Below, piece after piece: positions 1-5,180 of a DNA stretch of 5,297 nt (the stretch's first letter is position 1; every line of letters begins with the position of its first letter). Under the pieces are notes generated by a model that worked only from the letters and a program-made list of their open reading frames with translations, had not been told where the DNA came from and made no database searches. Made by a program: the position numbers and the translations under genes. Location of the stretch: positions 1-5,297 of the forward strand of contig CAZVWV010000180.1 of NCBI GenBank assembly GCA_964631745.1, given 5' to 3'. Origin of the DNA: CAZVWV01 sp964631745. Lineage in GTDB: Bacteria > Bdellovibrionota_C > UBA2361 > JBGSMV01.

Positions 1-2
1 CC

Positions 3-230
3 TATCGGCCTAAGAATTTGTGCCGCTACGCGGCACCGGCCGACGAGTCGTCGGCGCTCCATAATATCCCTACTCTGCGCCGCGTTTGCAATTTACCCGG
101 GGTTTTTGAGCAGCTACGAAAATCGGTACCTATTCAACAGCCACACAGATACCCCGTGACGCTCCAAAAACTAAGGCCCAAACCGCTAATTTTATTTAGC
201 GATCCGGGCCTTATGTCAGAGTCCGTTTAA
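3..230 (+). CDS. Possible C-terminal part of a protein entering from the left edge (doubtful)
   Basis: The frame is open from the window edge to a TAA at 228-230, giving about 75 codons. The product would be rich in Pro, Arg and Leu, with no domain I recognise. In favour: a long open frame of mixed composition with no internal stop. Against: it runs through two perfect GC-rich hairpins (20-36 and 39-55), and its last codons coincide with a stem-loop that looks like a terminator of the opposite strand. If real, the gene is truncated by the window and converges on the lysine-rich mini-gene. It may equally be non-coding DNA that happens to be open. Confidence 0.2.
   Translation, partial: YRPKNLCRYAAPADESSALHNIPTLRRVCNLPGVFEQLRKSVPIQQPHRYPVTLQKLRPKPLILFSDPGLMSESV
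20..55. repeat. Two adjacent perfect GC-rich inverted repeats
   Basis: The first hairpin has arms gtgccgc (20-26) and gcggcac (30-36) around tac. The second is an odd-length perfect palindrome, gccgacga (39-46) and tcgtcggc (48-55), around a single g. They are two bases apart. Neither has a T tract on either side, so they do not look like ordinary intrinsic terminators. They could be part of a structured RNA, a REP-like dispersed element or palindromic coding DNA. The sequence alone cannot separate these. Confidence 0.5.
166..213 (-). terminator. Intrinsic terminator, minus strand, probably of the lysine-rich mini-gene
   Basis: The outer arms are taaggccc (172-179) and gggcctta (206-213). 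The inner arms are cgctaa (184-189) and ttagcg (196-201) around a six-base loop. In the minus-strand RNA the four-base interior segments GGAU and GUUU also pair, through G-U and A-U pairs, giving one continuous 18-bp stem. On the plus strand the same positions give mostly mismatches. On the minus strand the stem is followed by G and then five T (166-170). It lies about 115 nt downstream of the stop of the gene at 329-406, with no other minus-strand gene between them. Confidence 0.6.
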
Positions 231-250
231 GAAATCTGACTAGAAAACTA

Positions 251-315
251 CTAAATCGTTCCTTTCAACACCCAAGGCACTAATTAGCACCAAAGCCGCC
301 GAGGGAACGAATTAG
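251..315 (-). other. Structured RNA element in the 3' region of the lysine-rich gene
   Basis: Arms ctaaatcgttcc (251-262) and ggaacgaattag (304-315) form a 12-bp helix with one mismatch. Enclosed is a second dyad at 276-291, ggcactaattagcacc. In minus-strand RNA all its stem positions pair, two of them as G-U, whereas the plus-strand RNA would have A-C mismatches there. The element starts 14 nt after the stop codon of the mini-gene and ends about 40 nt before the terminator hairpin. It could be a stabilising 3' UTR fold, a small RNA processed from the transcript, or chance. I do not recognise a known RNA family. Confidence 0.35.
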
Positions 316-328
316 CTAAGTAGAAAAA

Positions 329-406
329 CTATCTCTTTTTGGTAGCTTTCTTCTTTGTAGCTTTCTTCTTGGTCGATTTCTTTGCGGTTTTTTTCTTTGT
401 AGCCAT
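329..406 (-). CDS. Lysine-rich 25-residue histone-H1-like mini-protein
   Basis: The frame encodes 25 residues: 13 Lys, 5 Thr, 4 Ala, one Ser, one Arg and the start Met. There are no acidic, aromatic or aliphatic large residues. It is built from A-T-K-K-K repeats (residues 2-6 and 16-20, with ATKKR at 21-25). The ATG is preceded by GGAGAG (413-418 on the opposite strand) with 6 nt to the start, a strong ribosome binding site. This composition is that of bacterial histone-H1-like tails, so binding to DNA or RNA by charge is the likely role, by inference only. It is much shorter than most such proteins and could instead be a ribosome- or polyanion-associated peptide. A possible minus-strand promoter is TTGTGA-16-TATAAC (-10 at 423-428), but it would leave a leader of only about ten bases. 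A structured 3' region and a terminator follow. Confidence 0.7.
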   Translation of the reverse strand: MATKKKTAKKSTKKKATKKKATKKR

Positions 407-431
407 TATTAACTCTCCATAAGTTATATAG

Positions 432-499
432 CAGAGCCCCAACTTCACAAGTCTGGTCTCCAATGTTTGGAGACTAGGACTTGGGCATTAGTAGCTCTG
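432..499 (-). other. Long imperfect hairpin just upstream of the lysine-rich gene
   Basis: The core is a perfect 8-bp stem, gtctccaa (456-463) and ttggagac (467-474), around tgt. It is extended by gtc (451-453) with gac (478-480), cccaa (438-442) with ttggg (481-485), and cagagc (432-437) with gctctg (494-499), separated by small internal loops. Neither side has a T tract, so it is not a standard terminator. On the minus strand it ends 25 nt before the start codon of the mini-gene and overlaps the stop (445-447) of the upstream open frame. It could be a leader or intercistronic RNA fold, or a protein-binding dyad. Confidence 0.4.
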
Positions 500-694
500 T
501 AAACTTGCCAGTGATTTTCATCACCAGCTGCTGAGTTTTGATTCTTTACGAGCAATCTCGCCCTCAGCGTTATTTGTTTCGATGCATCAACTTCAAAAGC
601 TTCTGCATCTTTTGTTGCGACACTCCCTAAAATTTTACTCTTAGAAGAAGAATTGCAACGCTCTTTTAGCTTCTAGTCGGAAATCTGCCATCAT
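445..694 (-). pseudogene. Probable frameshifted small gene of unknown function
   Basis: On the minus strand a frame is open from 672 to a TGA at 445-447, 75 codons, with a protein-like composition. It ends in VLVSKHWRPDL and has alternating hydrophobic and polar stretches such as ITLRARLLVKN. It has no ATG or GTG; the only TTG would remove more than half of it. An in-frame TAG lies at 673-675. In the neighbouring frame two consecutive ATG codons at 689-694 start MMADFRLEAKRALQ and run to a TAA at 641-643. The frames overlap at a TTCTTCTTC stretch, and skipping one base joins them into about 82 residues. No clear Shine-Dalgarno precedes the ATGs. A weak promoter, TTGAAT (722-727), 15 nt, TGcTAATAT (701-706), is placed correctly. 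Alternatives are a chance open frame or a sequencing error in the repeat. I do not recognise the product. Confidence 0.3.
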
Positions 695-938
695 TGACGA
701 ATATTAGCAAGTAGTTATTTGATTCAAGTCTGCTTTTTTTATTGGGTCACAAAATTTCGTACGACGCGCTGCGCGCTTTGCGGATTCGATCCTATCTTGT
801 CAGGATGAGTAATTTCTGTTCGAGTTGCAGTAAGAGAGGTGCTTCGGATCGCTTGAGTTGGTTTGCTTGCGTAGGATTTAGCAAACCTGCGAAGCTGCCG
901 ATAAGTACGAAGATACCTAATGTTTCTAGGAACTTCCG

Positions 939-2159
939 ATGACTGAAAAGCTATCCACGGGCAACGGTTTAAGCGAACTTCGCTCGCCCGAAAGTTTGGA
1001 GCTTGCACAGCGAGTGGCGCAGCTCTTTGGATACATCCCTGCGACAGTCTCGGCAACTATACGATCGTTAATGCTAGATCATTTGAAAGGGGCAAAATCT
1101 ACCCGATCGAATGTGTTGTTTCATGTGCAGCGACTGTACCGGGTTCCTTCTGTTAAAGTCTGCTTGTATTCTTTATCGCAGGCGTTTCGTCACGACGAGT
1201 TTGAAAAGTGCGCCGCTTTCACAGCGGAAGAGCTGATTGATTGGTGGCTTCCCGATCAGATCGCCGCTGTATTTGGCTTAATTTACCTTACAAAACGAGC
1301 CAAAACCATCTGCTCCCCGGACGAATGGCAGTTCGTATCCTCACTGATTCAAGACCAAGCAAACCTGGGGTTAATTGTCGGCGAGGCTATCCCGCGTATC
1401 GGAAGTGCTAGCGCTTTACTGGTTGGGGCGCTCCCCTGCGCCGCTTTGGCCGCTATTCAACGTCAGGACGGGAAAGGTTTCAAAGAGTATCGGCGGCATT
1501 TGAAGGCCAACGGTTTAATTTTAGATCACGCCTACGAGTATCAGAAATGGGGATGTGATTCTGTCCAGATTGCAGCTTCTCTCGCCCAAATGATTGGGCT
1601 TGGCATCCCCACTGCGGATAGTTTGACCAAAATGCTTCATACTCTATTCGCCAACGACGAAGAGATCGTGCTCGATGCGCTGCGCCTACCCGTGGCCTAC
1701 TGTTGGATAACGAGCTTAAATTTAAGCGGAAAGCCCCCAGAGGATTTGGATTTTGAGCGGTTGGGCGAATTAAATCCTGACGCCACGACAATCGACCGGA
1801 TGATCGATCTCTCTGAGAAAGCCAAGGCGGGATCGACTGAGTATCGTTGGCTAGAGAAGACTAAGTTAGATATCGGCAGCGCTCTAACACCTAAATTGTC
1901 CATGGAAAAGAGTGTTCCGGCCAAGAAAGCATCTGCTGCTCCTGAATCTGTCCCAGTAACAGCTGCCCCAGAGCCAGAACGAGAGCCAGAAGTGGCTGCG
2001 CAAGTTGAAGCATCGGCTAGCGAACCGGATGCCTCAGACGAACTAAGTTACTCCAAAGTACTTCCTGAACTTCGAGAGATGATTAGTGAGGACGAATTCA
2101 ACAGCATGAGCTTAGAGGAGCGTCGGCAACTAATTGGGGACGGCAGTCCCCAATTTTAG
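939..2159 (+). CDS. HDOD-like domain protein, 406 residues
   Basis: The start is fixed by AGGAA (928-932), 6 nt before the ATG. The protein looks cytoplasmic, with no signal peptide or clear membrane helix. Residues about 95-240 follow the layout of HDOD domains, the non-catalytic relatives of HD phosphohydrolases found in bacterial signalling proteins. There is a helix ending in LGLIVGEAIPRIG (143-155), then LLVGALPCAALAAI (160-173) where HD proteins carry the GLLHDIG helix. YRRHLKAN follows at 184-191, and KWGCDSVQIAASLAQMIGLG (203-222) matches the usual FGFDHAEVGA-x-LL-x-WGLP block. The HD metal ligands are absent, as is normal for HDOD. The N-terminal 90 residues are not recognised. Residues about 325-365 are an Ala/Pro/Glu-rich linker and 368-400 a short acidic helical tail, perhaps a partner-binding peptide. 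It stands alone as a transcription unit and converges on the protease. The gene is certain; the family call is from pattern memory and moderate. Confidence 0.8.
   Translation: MTEKLSTGNGLSELRSPESLELAQRVAQLFGYIPATVSATIRSLMLDHLKGAKSTRSNVLFHVQRLYRVPSVKVCLYSLSQAFRHDEFEKCAAFTAEELIDWWLPDQIAAVFGLIYLTKRAKTICSPDEWQFVSSLIQDQANLGLIVGEAIPRIGSASALLVGALPCAALAAIQRQDGKGFKEYRRHLKANGLILDHAYEYQKWGCDSVQIAASLAQMIGLGIPTADSLTKMLHTLFANDEEIVLDALRLPVAYCWITSLNLSGKPPEDLDFERLGELNPDATTIDRMIDLSEKAKAGSTEYRWLEKTKLDIGSALTPKLSMEKSVPAKKASAAPESVPVTAAPEPEREPEVAAQVEASASEPDASDELSYSKVLPELREMISEDEFNSMSLEERRQLIGDGSPQF
2132..2155 (+). terminator. Terminator hairpin overlapping the end of the HDOD-like gene
   Basis: Arms aattgggga (2132-2140) and tccccaatt (2147-2155) form a perfect 9-bp stem with a six-base loop, followed by tta. 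The end of the stem supplies the U-rich tail. The hairpin encodes the last residues (IGDGSPQ) and ends two bases before the stop codon. A second aatttta follows at 2165-2171. The minus strand has no T tract after the stem, so it is a weaker terminator for the converging protease gene. Confidence 0.55.
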
Positions 2160-2186
2160 GCCTCAATTTTAGTCTCCACTCCGTAT

Positions 2187-3182
2187 CTATTTGGTTACGC
2201 TGTTTGATGCCACACTGGCCGCAAGGCTATTGCAGGCCAGAGTTGCGTACTTCTTGAGCTCTTTTCTGGAATATTTTCTAGCAGCGGCTGTGCGTGCGGA
2301 TTTAAACCGCCGTTTCAAAGCATTGCCGCTTAACTTGATGGCGATCTGAGATGTGGTACGCAAGGCGCCCGCCACCCGAATTTTTCCGATTAGCAAACCG
2401 TAGCCGGTAGCATCGGTTGCGGTTGCGGGAAGGTTGCAACTTCCTAAAGTCTTTCCTGATGATTTAAAAGCAACTTCGATGTTGGCCTTGGAGGAAGGGT
2501 TACCGTAGAACGTTAACGAAAACGGCTCTCCGTTACTTAGATATTTGCGCCCGTAGTCGCCCCTTACCGCGCCCAAACTAAAGTCCGAGCTTGTATTGTC
2601 GCCGCCCGGCGCTGCCTGCGAAGTTATCGCTCGATATGCATTAATGCGCTTCCCCGTTAGAATGGAGCTGCTCAATCCAACTGAATCACCATCAAGTAAG
2701 CGCGCTTTTAAGTCACGGAAGTTTAGCGATGGATTAGCTGCTAGTACCAGCGCTGCAAGACCGGCCACATGCGGAGTAGCCATTGAAGTGCCGCTATAGG
2801 TGGCGTATCCCCCCGGCACGGTGCTAAAGATATCAACACCAGGGGCTGCGATATCTACCGAGCTCGCCCCATAATTTGAAAAACTCGCCAAACGGTCGTT
2901 TTGACCGGTCGCAGCGACTGCGATTATGTTCTCCAGATCGTAGGAGGATGGATAGCTTGAATAAACATCATTATTAAGTCCGCTATTGCCCGCTGCTGCC
3001 ATGAATAGCACCCCGGCATCCTTGGCGGCGCGAATTGCGTCATAAAGCGCCTGTGAGTAGCCACCGCCGCCCCATGAGGCGTTAATTATGCGGGCGCCGT
3101 TGGCGACAGCATAGTTGATCCCTTCGATAGCGGCATACAAGGTACCAGCGCCGCTGGAGTTTAGAAATTTCACACGCTCCAA
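2187..3182 (-). pseudogene. Secreted subtilisin-like serine protease (S8), C-terminal part of a broken gene
   Basis: The frame opens at a TTG (3182) that has no ribosome binding site, so the real reading frame should arrive from the upstream part. It begins with VKFLNSSGAGT, the end of the strand that normally reads KIMALKFLDASGSG. Seen in order: NGARIINASWGGG (28-40), the oxyanion-hole Asn in AAAGNSG (N66), FSNYG (101-105), the substrate-binding loop AAPGVDIFSTVPGGY, and the catalytic Ser in GTSMATPHVAG (S133). Residues about 190-331 form a C-terminal extension with two Cys (249, 317) and many basic residues, probably beta-rich. Everything needed for catalysis in this half is intact and no further stop is present, so the gene broke recently or the break is a sequence error. 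It stops 27 bp from the end of the converging HDOD-like gene. Confidence 0.85.
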
Positions 3183-3916
3183 TTTACGCCAGCTACGCCC
3201 AACGAATTATTACCTACACCGCCGATGGTCCCCGAGACGTGCGTGCCGTGGCTGTTGTCGTCATACGGATTTCCGGTGCCGGCCAATACATTAGCTCCGT
3301 GCACATCATCAATGTATCCGTTATGGTCGTCATCGATGTGGTTGCCAGCAATCTCTCCAGGATTGGTCCAAACATTGGCTGCGAGATCGGGATGGGTGTA
3401 GTCGATGCCCGTGTCCACAACCGCGACTAATACATTTGCAGAGCCGGTGGTCACCTCCCAAGCAGAAGGCGCGCTGATTTTCTGCATCGCCCAAAGCTTG
3501 TTGTAATCAACATCCGAGGGACTCCCAACTATCGAATAAATATAATTAGGCTCACAGTTTTGGACACTGGCATCGTCTCTGCGAATCTGATCGCAGAAAG
3601 CTTGGTGCTCTGACGCGTCATAATCAACCTCGTCAGATAAGATATTGGGCCCCAATACAGACTCAGCCACGTTAGGCTTTACCAGAGTGATGGCGGAGAC
3701 GGTGTTAGCAGTCGTGGCTAATGCCCGCACCGCGAAGCTTAAGTTAGTGTTGCTTTCCTGTTGCAGCGGCAAGCTCGCGTGCAAATCTCTTGAGATTAAG
3801 TATTCGCCTCGCCTAACCTTATAAGGCTGTGCCTCAGCCCAGGTCGGCAAGCACAGCGCCAAAACTAAAAATGCTAAAAACTTATTGATACGCAGAATAT
3901 CAAACTTCGAAAACAT
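3170..3916 (-). pseudogene. Secreted subtilisin-like serine protease (S8), N-terminal part of a broken gene
   Basis: The start is ATG 3916, chosen because GGAGGGG lies 7 nt upstream and a signal peptide begins exactly there. An upstream TTG at 3991 extends the frame by 25 residues but has no ribosome binding site and would bury the signal. From this start: Sec signal peptide residues 1-29 (KFLAFLVLALCLPTWAEA, cleavage before Q30); a propeptide of about 110 residues ending near CEPNYIY; then the catalytic domain. This has the active Asp in VAVVDTGIDYTHPDL (D168), the calcium-loop segment IDDDHNGYIDD, and the active His in DNSHGTHVSGTIG (H223). It ends at GVAGVNWSV and a TGA (3170-3172). The protein would be exported to the periplasm or outside and cleave proteins there. 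The rest of the enzyme continues in another frame of the same strand. Only 13 bases are shared between the two frames. Confidence 0.85.
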
Positions 3917-3923
3917 CCGGTGT

Positions 3924-3930
3924 CCCCTCC
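3924..3930 (-). promoter_or_regulatory. Strong ribosome binding site that fixes the protease start
   Basis: GGAGGGG on the minus strand, 7 nt before ATG 3916. It is the strongest Shine-Dalgarno sequence in the window and matches the predicted signal peptide start. No convincing -35/-10 pair was found between it and the lipoprotein gene; read-through from the Fe-S carrier and lipoprotein genes is possible. Confidence 0.7.
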
Positions 3931-4075
3931 CAACAACATACGGAGCGCAAATTCCCATAGCGGCGCCGATGGCAACTCTCCCTACTTTCAATCAAAAATT
4001 TCGAATGAAAAGCGAGAAACCCTTACGAAATGGCGCTAAATAATTTGCTTAGAAGCAGGAAATTCTCTTAGGGGG

Positions 4076-4096
4076 CTATTAGGTTTAAGGTAATAG
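4076..4096. repeat. AT-rich dyad upstream of the protease gene
   Basis: Arms ctatta (4076-4081) and taatag (4091-4096) flank ggtttaagg. It lies about 160 bp upstream of the protease start in the 227-bp gap between the protease and the lipoprotein. It could be an operator or a weak RNA hairpin. The rest of the gap holds nothing I can name. Confidence 0.25.
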
Positions 4097-4123
4097 GCTG
4101 AAAGCAGGTGGGTTAATTGAACC

Positions 4124-4145
4124 AAAGCCGCGCTCGGCAGGCTTT
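4124..4145 (-). terminator. Possible weak terminator after the lipoprotein gene
   Basis: Arms aaagcc (4124-4129) and ggcttt (4140-4145) form a 6-bp stem with a ten-base GC-rich loop that can pair internally in an alternative fold. The stem overlaps the TAA stop (4144-4146). The downstream minus-strand sequence is GG then TTCAATT, not a true T tract, so termination would be leaky. Confidence 0.3.
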
Positions 4146-4737
4146 AGCGGGTCAACAGCGAGACTTCAAGCTCGCCGTCCTTTATGAATCTGGCGAGATT
4201 TTTGGCATTGCGGGTCGCCAACAATGAGGTGGCTTCCGGTTTGCTTAAATTCGGAAGGCAGTAAACCTTGTAGCGGTAACCGCCCTGTTCCAACATGCGC
4301 GTTACCGAGAATGAATACCCCAATTCAGCCGTTGGCGCTCTCAGTTCAAGATTTTCACCGGATTTATCCAGCTCTGTTATGAGAGGATCTTTTGTGTATT
4401 TTGCGAAAAACAATCTGGCTCGCTCCCAGCTTAAAGCTTCGACCGAAAATGGGACAACGAAAGACTGAGGGGTGAGATCTATAACTTGAATAGCTTGCTC
4501 CTGGGGGGAAACCACTTCAAAATCAAGCTTTGGGGGTACTCTGCCTGCCTTTTCAGAGGAACATGCTCCCAGAAAAAGAACGCACACGCATGAGGCACAA
4601 GCAAACAAAACGCCGCTTGCTGTTCTTAACTTTCTTAGCGGAGAGATCTCTGCACGACCGCTACAACTAGCTAAAAGAGCTGCCGCAGCCACAGGTACGT
4701 TTGGCGTTTGGATTGTTGAATTTAAAGCCTGTGCCAT
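4144..4737 (-). CDS. Lipoprotein of unknown function; start codon uncertain
   Basis: The frame has a type II signal peptide: basic RKLR (35-38 from the first ATG), a hydrophobic stretch GVLFACASCVCVLFLGA (42-58) and lipobox LGAC with the lipidated Cys at 59. Ser at +2 would suit an outer membrane lipoprotein by the E. coli rule. The mature part is about 139 residues, mixed alpha/beta in look, with no domain I recognise. The h-region is unusual in holding three further Cys (47, 50, 52). The only ATG (4735-4737) lies 71 bases inside the Fe-S carrier gene and puts about 40 residues ahead of the signal. GGGA sits 4 nt before it, inside the carrier coding sequence. A TTG at 4606-4608 would remove the basic n-region, so it is unlikely. 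The overlap points to cotranscription and translational coupling with the carrier. A rare ATC start nearer the signal or a lost start cannot be excluded. Confidence 0.7.
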   Translation of the reverse strand: MAQALNSTIQTPNVPVAAAALLASCSGRAEISPLRKLRTASGVLFACASCVCVLFLGACSSEKAGRVPPKLDFEVVSPQEQAIQVIDLTPQSFVVPFSVEALSWERARLFFAKYTKDPLITELDKSGENLELRAPTAELGYSFSVTRMLEQGGYRYKVYCLPNLSKPEATSLLATRNAKNLARFIKDGELEVSLLTR

Positions 4738-5098
4738 TTAATCCCGAAACGTAATCAATCACAGTTCCCTTGAGGTATCCTGCGCTGACATGATCTATTA
4801 GAATTTTAACGTCGTCAAACTGCAAAACTGAGTCGGTGTCACGGGTCTCTTTGTCAAAGTCCAAGCTGTATTGATAGCCGGAGCATCCTCCGCCAACAAC
4901 CGAAACTCGAAGAGCGTCACCTGGTTCGCCTTCTTGGGCAATGGCATTCTTAACGGCTTCAATCGCCGAGGGGGTCAAAAAAATAGGCTTTTCGTCGCTG
5001 CCCTGGAAAGCTGCCAATCCCTCAGCCGAATTATCGGCCTTAGGAACCTGCTCACCACTTTTAGAGCCGCAACCAGAGGACGATCCGCAACATGACAT
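4667..5098 (-). CDS. erpA: ErpA-like A-type iron-sulfur carrier with Cys-rich N-terminal extension
   Basis: A HesB/IscA/ErpA family protein: it accepts Fe-S clusters from the scaffold and delivers them to apo-enzymes in the cytoplasm. The three conserved ligand cysteines are present: C72 in VVGGGCSGYQY, and C136 and C138 in the terminal TCGCGSSFS. The segments YLKGTVIDYVSGLNGTGF (109-126) and NPNAK (129-133) fit ErpA better than IscA or SufA. The core (about 38-143) has normal length. Residues 1-35 are an extension starting MSCCGSSSGCG, with three more Cys (3, 4, 10), not present in E. coli ErpA. The start is supported by GGAG (5107-5110 on the opposite strand), 8 nt before the ATG. It heads a likely two-gene unit with the lipoprotein, whose frame overlaps its end by 71 bases. 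No iscS/iscU/suf gene is in the window, so the carrier stands apart from an assembly operon here. Confidence 0.93.
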   Translation of the reverse strand: MSCCGSSSGCGSKSGEQVPKADNSAEGLAAFQGSDEKPIFLTPSAIEAVKNAIAQEGEPGDALRVSVVGGGCSGYQYSLDFDKETRDTDSVLQFDDVKILIDHVSAGYLKGTVIDYVSGLNGTGFKFNNPNAKRTCGCGSSFS

Positions 5099-5121
5099 AA
5101 TTATATCTCCAAATTAATCTG

Positions 5122-5152
5122 CGCTACCCAGGCCAAAAGAGCCTAGGTAGCG
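5122..5152 (-). promoter_or_regulatory. Leader hairpin of the Fe-S carrier mRNA
   Basis: Arms cgctacc (5122-5128) and ggtagcg (5146-5152), continued by aggc (5130-5133) and gcct (5141-5144), with a seven-base loop. The one position that mismatches on the plus strand (C/A) is a G-U pair in minus-strand RNA, giving an unbroken 12-bp helix. With the promoter below, it would start within about five bases of the 5' end and finish 11 nt before the Shine-Dalgarno. There is no U tract, so it is not a terminator. mRNA stabilisation or control of translation are plausible. Confidence 0.5.
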
Positions 5153-5162
5153 TAACCAATAA

Positions 5163-5180
5163 TAGTTTAACGTTAAACTA
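5163..5180. promoter_or_regulatory. Perfect 18-bp palindrome, probable operator
   Basis: The sequence tagtttaacgttaaacta is identical to its reverse complement over all 18 bases. It covers the -10 element and most of the spacer of the promoter at 5164-5192, the classical place for a repressor to block RNA polymerase. It does not match the IscR type 1 or type 2 sites as I know them, so the regulator is unnamed. It has the size and symmetry expected for a dimeric helix-turn-helix repressor. Confidence 0.55.

Noticed and set aside
1..62. Minus-strand frame from ATG 60-62 running off the left edge, with GGGA before it
   Set aside because: Only 20 codons are visible, they are Arg-rich, and they pass through the two perfect hairpins. 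Too little to call.
734..740. T7 run on the plus strand as a terminator
   Set aside because: No stable stem precedes it and no plus-strand gene ends nearby. It may only be an A-tract upstream of the minus-strand promoter-like sequence.
742..942. 66-codon plus-strand frame ending in an ATGA overlap with the HDOD-like gene, with a CSSC motif
   Set aside because: The start is a TTG with no ribosome binding site; the internal ATG at 805 has AGG directly against it, with no spacing. The HDOD-like gene has its own Shine-Dalgarno, so coupling is not needed.
739..1056. 105-codon minus-strand frame
   Set aside because: It runs opposite to the start of the HDOD-like gene, has no ribosome binding site and an Arg/Ser-rich composition typical of an antisense shadow.
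1480..1924. Two overlapping minus-strand frames of 103 and 75 codons
   Set aside because: They are antisense shadows within the HDOD-like coding region, with no supporting start signals.
3170..3182. Programmed -1 frameshift joining the protease halves
   Set aside because: No slippery heptamer is present, and a -1 shift would still leave a conserved strand four residues short.
3214..3430. Plus and minus frames of 60-70 codons inside the protease
   Set aside because: They are out-of-frame shadows of the conserved Asp-His segment.
3917..3991. 25-codon N-terminal extension of the protease from a TTG at 3991
   Set aside because: There is no ribosome binding site, whereas ATG 3916 has GGAGGGG at 7 nt and starts a proper signal peptide.
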